In this document: positions 56,389-64,000 of the stretch, piece after piece
Layout of the letters: each line of letters begins with the position of its first letter
Numbering within the stretch: the stretch's first letter is position 1
Source of the DNA: Doryteuthis pealeii
Lineage: Eukaryota; Mollusca; Cephalopoda; Myopsida; Loliginidae
Length of the DNA stretch: 64,000 nucleotides
Reading direction: 5' to 3'
NCBI GenBank assembly: GCA_023376005.1
Contig: CM042152.1
Span: 70,945,071 to 71,009,070, forward strand
Made by a program: the position numbers and the translations under genes
Notes under the pieces: model-generated
Database searches by the model: none
Seen by the model: only the letters and a program-made list of their open reading frames with translations
Told to the model about the DNA's origin: nothing

Positions 56389-56617
56389 ACTTCGACCATA
56401 TGACCTTTAGGCACCCCTTTTGCGATCTCGATTCATAAGTACATTTTTTTCATTTACACCGTCAACATCGGTTGTTTGTTAGGGGTTTTAGGGTTAGTTT
56501 TTTAATATAAAAAAAATCTAAAAATCCTGTTAACAAACGGATGTTGACGGTGTAAAAAATGTTCTTATGAATCGAGATCGCAAAAGGGGTGACTAAAGGT
56601 CATATGGTCCGAAACTT
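56389..56617. mobile_element. Hairpin (fold-back) element, ~90-bp arms
   Basis: 56389-56481 and 56531-56617 are inverted copies (GACCATATGACCTTTAGGCA, TTTTGCGATCTCGATTCATA, TACACCGTCAACATC) at more than 90% by eye, with a 49-base TAGGGTT-rich spacer. Non-coding. Confidence 0.85.
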
Positions 56618-56691
56618 CAATTACAAACATAACCAAAGAAAATATTCCCCATAACTTCATTTTAGTTCACACGCCATTTTTAGTAATTTTC

Positions 56692-57032
56692 CATTTATAT
56701 ACGTATTATGAGAACTTTTCAACATACCGTATATATGTAATGAACGACTTTTTAATACCAATTTTACACCTCAAACACAAGAAATATTGAAAGAATATTT
56801 TTGTAGGCTAACATAACAAAAAGTTAGCGGCCGTTCATAACACGTAATATATGATAAAAACATCTTTTTATGGCTAAAAATTAGAGGTCGTTCATTGCAA
56901 GAAATCGTTCATTACAATAAGTCGTTCATTGCAAGAAGTAATTTTTCATTTATATACGTATTATGAGAACTTTTCTACATACCGTATATACTCGTGTAAT
57001 GAACGACTTTTTAAGACCAATTTGGCATCTCA
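56692..57032. repeat. Directly repeated ~85-bp blocks
   Basis: 56692-56775 and 56946-57032 share TTTATATACGTATTATGAGA, CATACCGTATATA and GTAATGAACGACTTTTTAA. Between them TCGTTCATTGCAAGAA occurs in tandem. The second block ends where SINE-B begins. Confidence 0.75.
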
Positions 57033-57276
57033 AAGTTAGAGTCGTGAGAAATGGACACGTCGACTGTTTGCATTTCACATAGCGCTAATACCCTTGGGAA
57101 AGGTATGAATCCATATATTCTTTCTCCAGCTATGGGTAAATAGTAGGGCATACTGGGCTCTTTAACCTTGGATAGGTGACCAGTCTAGGAGAAGGAAAAC
57201 CTGAATTCAAATCGGTTAAACTCCACTTAAGAAATAGACCTTGTGTCGCATCCTGCTCGTGTGGAGGGGTCTGGTA

Positions 57277-57319
<43 letters not shown>
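57033..57319 (+). mobile_element. SINE-B with (AT)n tail
   Basis: Body nearly consensus, head shortened by a 20-bp deletion that removes box B. It ends GGTCTGGTAAATAATATATA and merges with an (AT)n of about 36 bp. Confidence 0.85.
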
Positions 57320-57321
<2 letters not shown>

Positions 57322-57789
57322 ATAGGAGGGTTGGAGTAAAATCCGACAGTATGAGGTAAGGTAAAAGGAAAAGGGTGTCTTAGTATTTTGGGGGATGTCA
57401 GTAAATATCATTCATTTCCTTAAAATTCCTTAAGATGCACTTAAACGACGCATTACTCAATACATTTGACCTTTGAGAAATTCTGAATAATGTAAAGAAA
57501 TAATCAAGAAAATCAATATTCAGGATTAGTTTGAAATTTTGACTAATTCTGTCGCTGGGTGAGGGATAAAGGAAGTGATACAGGGGTCGGGATAGTGTGG
57601 TATGTATGAATATCTTTTTCTCAGCTAAATGCATTTCCTGTTTGACCTATTTCATATTAAGTTCAAAGTCTTGCTTTTAACAGAGACGGCAACCACTTCC
57701 TACCGACGGATTCGTAATAAATAATGAATGAATTTTTGAAAATATCAAATATCAATAGTAAATTTTCTGACAACAAACTAGCATTAAAC

Positions 57790-58095
57790 TGAGGAAAGGT
57801 GTCTATGTAATGTTTTGTATTATTTGAATTATTCTGACTATTGTCCTTATCTTTATTGTTATCTGCACAACATTTCGGCCGATGTGCCCTCCGGCCTTTT
57901 TCAGGTATTTCTTGTCGGGTTCGAACTTGGGAACCTTCTCTTCGATCTCGGGAACCTTCTTGTCGTAATCGGGAGCTTTCACTGAACTTCGAACATATCT
58001 CTTTATTCAATCACGGTGTTCTCATTCCGTTGCAGTTAACAATGAAGATGGGACAATAGTCCGAATAATCCAAATTATCAAGCCTGATCTCAAAA
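57790..58095. mobile_element. Fold-back element, copy 2
   Basis: Matches 27535-27860: ATTGTCCTTATCTTTATTGT, GATGTGCCCTCCGGCC and TTTCACTGAACTTCGAA. A right end ACAATGAAGATGGGACAATA is inverted relative to the left end. It contains an internal GGGAACCTTCT duplication. Confidence 0.65.
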
Positions 58096-58174
58096 TTTCA
58101 GAGAAATGTAATGTTTTGTTTTTCTTTTTTAAGGGGGAGGGGAAGTGAGATTATAATTTTAATCTTTTTTTTAC

Positions 58175-58415
58175 CAAATCTTGCGAACCAGTAGGATTCC
58201 ACGCAAGGTCAATTTCTAAAGCAGAGCTTAATAGGTTTGAATTCAGACTTTTCCTTCTCTTCGACTGGTTGCCTAACCAAGGTTAAAGAATCCAGTCCGC
58301 CCAGGAGGGAGAATAGTTCGGTGCATACCTTTCCTAGGGTGTTAGTGCTAAGTGAAATGCCAACAACCTCGTTCAGGATTTGAACTCAGTCCATTTCCCT
58401 CCGACGATATTATTA
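58175..58415 (-). mobile_element. SINE-B copy
   Basis: Reverse strand; complete body, head missing its first ~20 bases. Confidence 0.8.
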
Positions 58416-58431
58416 TTTTACTCTTTGTGTA

Positions 58432-58676
58432 AATTATTTAACGGAGTTTAACGGATTTGAATTCAGAGTTTTCCTTCTCCTATACTGGTTACCTAGTCAT
58501 GAATAAAGATCCCAGTCTGCCCTGCTATTTACCCATAGCTAGAGGGATAATTGGATTCATACCTTTTCCAAGGGTATTAGTACCATGTGAAATGCAAACA
58601 GCTTCGCCCAAGAATTGAACTCAGGTCGACGCATCCATTTTCTACGACTCTAACCCTTACACCACGCGCCTCTATT
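58432..58676 (-). mobile_element. SINE-B copy
   Basis: Reverse strand; 3' tail truncated, head complete (GAGGCGCGTGGTGTAAGGGT). Followed at 58676-58700 by (CTAT)n. Confidence 0.85.
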
Positions 58677-58798
58677 TATCTATCTATCTATCTATCTATC
58701 AAAAACCCTACTCATATGTACTTATTTTGACTTAATATTTTGACGGTAATTAATATCATACCAATGCTTGGTGTACGATTTACCTTCTCTCTCGTATA

Positions 58799-59082
58799 TC
58801 TATTTACCAACCCCTCCGCACGAGCAGGATGGGACCAAGGTCAATTTCTTAAGCGGAGTTCAACAGGTTTGAATTCAGAGTTTTCCTTCTCCTAGACTGG
58901 TTACCTAGCCATGGTTAAAGAGCCCAGTCTGTCCTGCTATTTACCCATAGCTGGTGGGAGAGTAGGATTCATACCTTTCCCAAGGGTATTAGCACTAAGT
59001 GAAATGCAATTAGCACGTCCAGGATTTGAACTCGGGGCGACGAGTCCATTTCCCATGACTTTAACCATTACACCACGCGCTT
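58799..59082 (-). mobile_element. SINE-B, full length with 16-bp target-site duplication
   Basis: Complete copy bounded by perfect CCTTCTCTCTCGTATA at 58783-58798 and 59083-59098. The minus strand starts AAGCGCGTGGTGTAATGG, has box B GAGTTCAAATCC, and ends GGGGTTGGTAAATAGAT. With 62491-62770 it defines the SINE-B length as about 280-284 bp. The neighbouring stretch 59100-59840 holds nothing recognisable. Confidence 0.95.
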
Positions 59083-59844
59083 CCTTCTCTCTCGTATAAA
59101 GTTGATAAAATAGCGTGTACTGTAGGTAATTTAAGCATCTTACAGGCCAAAACGCCCACATACTACACGCTTTGTAATAAAGAACAACACATTTCTTGTA
59201 TAAATATCTTCCTAATATTGTAGTCAATCGAGGAGTAACACTTCGCGAAACGCAAAATGCAATTAAGGAAATAGGTCTCATGTTATTATACATTCCGCCT
59301 GTTAGTAACTGATCTATTCTTGATTTTGAAGGCCCTAAATATATTTTGTTAATCATACATTCGGGCCGGAAGTTGTGTGAGCAAACCGCCGCCAAGTGAC
59401 GCTGTTTATCTCGTCACAAGCAAAGGGGACAAATTAAATGTTTTGTAAGTGTATCTTAAACCAAGACACGTACACCCGCACATGTACGGACAAATAGTTT
59501 CATACTGACACCGGCTCTGAAATATTTCTTACGTTAATGACATGATAAACAATTTTAGGCTGAATTTACAGCCCTAATTAGATAGCTGTAATATTTCATA
59601 TTATAATAAGAGAGCGTAAAACAGTAACATGATTATTTCGCTACAACGTTTTCGTTTCAGTCTAAGCAGGTACTCGGTGTTATTTCTGAGTTTCAATTGA
59701 GACTATAGTAATCCAGGTTAAAAGCGCGGTAAGGGTAACCCGAAGTCGGACTCTTTTTAGACCTATTTTCCGATGCAGGTATCATTGGGGAACGAGAAAA
59801 ATTTTGATAAACAGGCCAGGCTTTGATTCTATCGGGGATGAGGC

Positions 59845-60415
59845 TGGGTTGGTTGGTTGGTTAACTGGTTGGTTGGGTTTTACGACCCTTGTTGGGTTAT
59901 TTTATGCCGAAAATGTTTTGTTTTAAACATTCTTGATGGGTACTCAAATTTATTTTTAAACTTAATTTTTTAACACATTTTTAAACTCATGTTTTTCTAT
60001 TTAACCCATAGATGAGACCCTAAAATGTACTACCACTCTCAGTGTGGACCCGGGAGTAATGACTATTTCCATATACACCATCAGTAATGGTGATGAAGGG
60101 ATACTCCATATTCCTCAGAACTCCAATATTGGAACTTCACCATCAAAGTTTAACGTCATAACCAGGATACTAAAGACTCTCAACTATTACTTTCTAGCAC
60201 ATATAGGATAAAAAAGGGTTGAGGATTTGCCATAAGAGTAATAGGGTTGGGACAATCATATAGGTGCTAGGTCGTGACGTGACCAGCCGATTAGAGTGTT
60301 GCATGTCATGGACTGCTTAGCCACAGGGATTCCGTCCTATAGGTGACCTCATTGGGGGTATTTTATCCCTCTGCAGAGGCGCAGTCGACGTATTCTACAG
60401 CCGCAGCCGACAGTG
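59845..60415 (-). mobile_element. TSL retroposon copy 10
   Basis: (GGTT)n and a shortened tail at the left, the family's 5' end (CAGTCGACGTATTCTACAGC) at the right. A 35-bp duplication and a deletion disturb the middle, and the conserved frame is broken. Confidence 0.75.
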
Positions 60416-60487
60416 TGGCCCCTTACTAGGATGGAGGATGTTAGTTTACCTAAGCAGCTGTTTTATATGAAGTTACAACATGATAAA

Positions 60488-60781
60488 GTTGGAGGTGCGT
60501 GGTGTAATTGTTAGAGTCGTAGGAAAGGGACTCGTCGACCCGAGTTCGAATCCTGAACGAAGCTGTTTGTATTTCACATAGCGCTTATACCCTTGGGAAC
60601 GGTATGCATCCAACTAATCTCCTTCCAGCTATGGGTAAGTAGTAGAGCAAACTAAGTTCTTTAATCTTGGCTAGCTAACCAGTCTAAGAGAAGCAAAACT
60701 CTGAATTCAAACCTAGTAAACTCCGCTTAAGAAATTGACCTTGTGTCACATCCTACACGTGTGGAGGGGTTGGTAAATATA
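60488..60781 (+). mobile_element. SINE-B in LINE-3, 14-bp target-site duplication
   Basis: Full-length SINE-B with head GTTGGAGGTGCGTGGTGTAA and box B GAGTTCGAATCC, ending GGTTGGTAAATATA. Perfect TACAACATGATAAA flanks it at 60474-60487 and 60782-60795. It splits the LINE-3 reading frame between LQHDK and RSRHK. Confidence 0.95.
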
Positions 60782-61077
60782 TACAACATGATAAACGTTC
60801 GAGACATAAAGCTAAGAAACGTTTTAAGGATATCGTCAAAAACAAACTTAGGGCGCTTAGTGTAGATCTTGAAAAAAGTGACCTATGATGATTGTAAATC
60901 ATTTGAAGTTCGGAGTTTCGAACACTCCATCTTGAAAACGAGAACTTCGGAAACAGGACTTGACCTCGGTTCCGGACGCTTTTCAGCGTAAACATCTTTG
61001 TGACATTTGCCGTCGAGTGTGTTTGTTCCAAGCCGGACCTCCTAGTCATATCAGGTCTCATTACAACAGTCACAACA

Positions 61078-61382
61078 AGAAAACAATCGATTTTACACAT
61101 GTCCTTTCTCAGTAATAATACAAGTAATTTGTATAAACTCAGTGACAAAGTAGGTTGGTTGGTTAATTGGTTGGTTGGTTGGTTGGTTGGTTGGATTTTA
61201 CGGCATGTCAACACTTGGGTTATTTTATGCCGGAGACGTTTTAATCACAAGAAAACAATCGATTTTACACATGTCCTTCCTCGGTAATGCGTATAAACTC
61301 AGTGACAAAGTATGTTTGTTGGCTGGTTGGTTGGTTGGATTTTACGGCATGTCAACCCTTGGGTCATTTTATGCCGAAGACG
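61078..61382 (+). repeat. Tandem duplication of LINE end plus TSL tail
   Basis: 61078-61236 and 61245-61382 both contain AGAAAACAATCGATTTTACA, ACTCAGTGACAAAGTA and then the TSL tail (GGTTGGATTTTACGGCATGT). The duplication therefore happened after the TSL insertion. Confidence 0.85.
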
Positions 61383-61611
61383 TTTTGTTTTATTCATTCT
61401 TGTTGGGTATTCCTTTTTTTTTTTCAAACTCAATTTATTTTTAAACACATTTTTGTTAACTCATTTTTTATCTATTTAACCCATAGATGGGACCCTAACA
61501 GGTACAGGTCAGGGTGGACCTGGGAGTAATGACAGTGATGGGGTACTCTACACACCCCAAAACTCCAAACCGGAACCACTAGATGCAGTTTAACGTCATA
61601 CCCAGGACATA
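61314..61611 (-). mobile_element. TSL copy 11 in LINE-3
   Basis: 3' half of TSL between ACAAAGTATG (61304-61313) and ACAAAGTATG (61613-61622), a 10-bp target-site duplication. Reading across it restores the LINE-3 finger SDKVCGFATGL. Confidence 0.85.
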
Positions 61612-61804
61612 TAACAAAGTATGTGGGTTTGCAACAGGTCTAAGGAGACATATGAAAGAGCAATGGGTTAATGTCAACGCCAACTATCTTGATTGTAATA
61701 CATACAGCAGGGCTTGCTAGGGTTGGTTTGAGGAGTCATATGCATTCCCACGGGTGCTTTTTGTAGGTTTTAGGAGGTGGTCTTCTTCTGTAAAGAAGTG
61801 AAAG

Positions 61805-61805
<1 letters not shown>

Positions 61806-61898
<93 letters not shown>
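61806..61898. repeat. (CT)n(AT)n microsatellite
   Basis: CT repeats pass directly into AT repeats. Confidence 0.95.
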
Positions 61899-61900
<2 letters not shown>

Positions 61901-61946
61901 AGAAAAAACATAAGCAATGACAATATTATGATTACTCAAGTTTCAC

Positions 61947-62040
61947 GCGGAAGCAATTTTAAATATATTTTCTTAGTATTTTCTATTGCTCTACTTTTAA
62001 GTTGTTTTCAACACCAACATTTTTCACGTATATATATATA

Positions 62041-62096
<56 letters not shown>

Positions 62097-62170
62097 AATG
62101 TTGGTGTTGGGAACAACTTAAAAGTAGAGCAATAGAAAATACTAAGAAAATATATTAAAATTGCTTCCGC
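61947..62170. repeat. Hairpin with ~80-bp arms and a (TA)n(TG)n loop
   Basis: 61947-62027 and 62091-62170 are inverted copies differing at only a few positions (GCGGAAGCAATTTTAAATAT and its complement at the ends). The loop consists entirely of TA and TG dinucleotides. Confidence 0.9.
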
Positions 62171-62404
62171 ATAATAATAGATAATGATAATATAGAGTAT
62201 TATATTTTTAAGTAAATAGTGCTCAATGTCGTTAATAGGACATGTATATCTAAATTTGAAACTAAGTAAGAAACCGCCAGTAACCAAGCGCCGAAATTAG
62301 AAAGATTAACTATCTGATGAGACTAGGTTCATATTGAGTTCTGGTCGAAATAAATTTATAATAGCCAAATGATGGTTTGTTATTTTTTTTCTTTCTTTGA
62401 AAGT

Positions 62405-62460
<56 letters not shown>
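62405..62460. repeat. (AT)n microsatellite
   Basis: AT dinucleotides with one phase break, 30 bp from a SINE-B tail end. Confidence 0.95.
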
Positions 62461-62463
<3 letters not shown>

Positions 62464-62490
62464 CGAAAATCAAATAAGCCATTGTATATA

Positions 62491-62770
62491 TATTTACCAA
62501 CTCCTCCGCATGAGCAGGATGCGACACAAGGTCAATTTCTTAAGTGGAGTTTATCAGGTTTGAATTCAGAGTTTTCCTTCTCCTAGACCGGTTGCCTAAC
62601 CATGGTTAAAGAGCCCAGTCTGCCCTACTGTTTACCCTTAGCTGGAGGGAGAGTAGGATTCATACCTTTCCCAAGGGTATTAGCGCTAAGGGCAATGCAA
62701 TTACCACGCACAGGATTTGAACTCGGGGCGACGATTGCATTTCCCAAGACTTTAACCATTACACCACGCG
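62491..62770 (-). mobile_element. SINE-B, full length with 15-bp target-site duplication
   Basis: Flanked by perfect AAGCCATTGTATATA at 62476-62490 and 62771-62785. The minus strand starts CGCGTGGTGTAATGG and ends GGAGGAGTTGGTAAATA. It is among the youngest-looking copies in the window. Confidence 0.95.
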
Positions 62771-63117
62771 AAGCCATTGTATATACCTTGGCTTTAGGCG
62801 CCTTGTGGTATTGTAAGGACGAGCAATAATTTTAGATTTAATAAATGACTATGTACACTCACTTCATGGCGGTGGTGGTGGGGGGGGGTAAAATTAATTT
62901 TATTACTAATGTCATTATGTTATTGTTGAAATGTCACATTATTGTTTGAATACCACAGTGCTAATACATTTTACTTGGATTCTAACTAGATAGTCCATTG
63001 CTAACAAAAATGTGTGTCAAATCCGATTATGTGCGAAAACTGCATCGAATTTAACAGGTAATCTTTGAATATTTACATTTTGTTTGCTACTTGTTCTGTA
63101 AATTTGTCAGGGCTGAG

Positions 63118-63215
63118 TCCCAGTGGCATAATGGCTAACGTTCTGGATTGCGACTCCGGAGTACGCGAGTTCGAACTCCAGTCGTGCTATTACGTTTGTT
63201 ACATAATCTATGCGG
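63118..63215 (+). mobile_element. SINE-D head fragment
   Basis: tRNA-like head CCCAGTGGCATAATGGCTAA with box B GAGTTCGAACTCC. The body is replaced after CTATTACGTTTG by unrelated sequence leading to repeat P. Confidence 0.75.
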
Positions 63216-63274
63216 TTGCATAAGATTATTGTCAAACCCCTGTATTTCTAGAGGGATGGCCCTTTTCATATCAC

Positions 63275-63655
63275 GGGCGGACTTTCCATGAAATAGTACA
63301 GAAAGCCCGCGAAATATGTGAAGTCACGTCGGACCTGGTTGAGTCCTTAGTTTTCAGTTAGACGTCAGGCAGAGAGGATGTCCTGCCTTAACTGGAACTC
63401 ACGCGCGCTATGTTAATCAGATATTTAGTTACATGAAATGTTTAGTTAGGGAAATAAAAGTTTAAGAAAATTAACAGGGTCTTGTGATTAATGAATGTCT
63501 TGGTAACAAGACTGATTAGAAGAAGAAATGAGCCAAGTGCGACCGATCCACCAAGACGAAGTCCCCAAGAAGAAGAACCTAAGATAGAAGATGAACAGAA
63601 GAAGAAGTAAGAAGTAAGTAATAAGAAGGGTATACAACACGTTTACTATCGGACT
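63275..63655 (+). mobile_element. Repeat P copy 2
   Basis: Sense-orientation match to 46210-46645, including GACGTCAGGCAGAGAGGATG, GTTACATGAAATGTTTAGTT, AATGAATGTCTTGGTAACAA and the A/G-rich end up to GGGTATACAACA. Confidence 0.6.
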
Positions 63656-63829
63656 AATGCGATAAGTATTATAATGTGACTGGGTCTGGTGATTGAAATA
63701 ATAATTAGGATCGTAACTTACATATGAAAAGTGTTTATTGTAACAGGACGTATATGAATGTGTTGACAGTAACATAATACTAGCAAGTCTTGATCGGAAG
63801 ATAAGCTATTTACTTCAACAAAGTTGGGA

Positions 63830-64000
63830 TTTCCGCACAAACCGAAGTTCATGCGATGGCCAGTTCAGAAAATGAGTGGATCCACTTGGCATTACCCTTT
63901 TAGGGCGCCTCGAGCACCGGGCAATAAATCCAGCCCTGCCCTTTTAAATCGAGAGGACAGATGTTGCCTGGGAGTATGACTCCCTGGAATACGCGATTTA
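63830..64000 (+). mobile_element. Element H copy 4, runs off the window
   Basis: GGGCGCCTCGAGCACCGGGC, AATAAATCCAGCCCTGCCC and GACAGATGTTGCCTGGGAG, cut by the window end. Confidence 0.75.

Larger units (their letters stand above)
60421..61740 (+). mobile_element. LINE-3 zinc-finger region, interrupted by SINE-B and TSL
   Basis: 60428-60487 encodes RMEDVSLPKQLFYMKLQHDK, continued after the SINE at 60796 by RSRHKAKKRFKDIVKNKLRA. 60985-61050 encodes a finger CDICRRVCLFQAGPPSHIRSH (C-x2-C-x12-H-x3-H). 61130-61150 and then 61619 on give SDKVCGFATGLRRHMK. Near 61710 there is VGLRSHMHSH. This is the order of the C-terminal part of an animal non-LTR retrotransposon ORF2 with several fingers. Frameshifts and stops make it a relic. 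Confidence 0.8.

Noticed and set aside
58937..59395. 152-codon minus-strand frame
   Set aside because: Its C-terminal third is SINE-B in one frame and the remainder has no recognisable motif.
60753..61214. 153-codon minus-strand frame
   Set aside because: It is antisense to the LINE-3 zinc-finger sequence and the (GGTT)n tail; the sense strand explains it better.

Overview
This window reads as non-coding animal DNA built mostly from transposable-element relics. The base composition is AT-rich. Microsatellites are abundant ((AT)n, (CT)n, (TTC)n, (AACC)n). There are tRNA-derived SINEs, 5S-rRNA-derived repeats, non-LTR retrotransposon fragments, non-autonomous Helitrons and mariner/Tc1/hAT MITEs. 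There is no bacterial-style gene packing, and I see no host gene I can name. An invertebrate is most likely; a mollusc or other lophotrochozoan would fit, but that is inference from repeat style. The long reading frames are almost all microsatellite (poly-IY, poly-SL) or repeat-derived. Family names used here (SINE-A, SINE-B, SINE-D, SINE-E, TSL, HEL-1, HEL-2, element H and so on) are provisional and were defined by comparing copies inside this window.

Layout. 0-10 kb: a TSL retroposon, SINE-A, a Tc1/mariner MITE with a residual helix-turn-helix, a perfect 183-bp palindrome, a second TSL, a terminal-inverted-repeat MITE and two weak candidate exons. 10-20 kb: LINE fragments, a tandem (AACC)n composite array, a SINE-D split by a hAT MITE, a complete HEL-2 Helitron, many SINE-B copies, and a ~1.1-kb element with ~147-bp inverted termini around a possible exon. 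20-36 kb: TSL, CT minisatellite, mariner fold-backs, HEL-1, SINE-B nested with itself and with mariner, a 5S pseudogene, a LINE split by TSL and a G-rich minisatellite. 36-45 kb: low repeat recognisability; the repeat copies here are oddly distorted and GAGA-rich, possibly an assembly-quality effect. 45-54 kb: HEL-2, a complete HEL-1, an array of seven 5S-like units, TSL copies and the best preserved LINE reading frame. 54-64 kb: a degenerate CTAT array, more fold-backs, six SINE-B copies (three with perfect target-site duplications) and a zinc-finger LINE interrupted by two other retroposons.

How the parts relate. The most interesting system is the TSL retroposon (at least eleven copies, up to ~600 bp). 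Its 3' end folds as a conserved stem-loop (GGCAT...AACCC...GGGTT...ATGCC) and is followed by (CCAA)n. The tRNA-derived SINE-D carries the same 3' stem-loop, which suggests that both are mobilised by one unseen LINE reverse transcriptase. TSL-8 has a 12-bp perfect target-site duplication. Several TSL copies keep a ~80-codon reading frame on the retroposon strand. SINE-B is the commonest family and ends in GGTAAATATATA, so several long (AT)n tracts begin at SINE-B tails.
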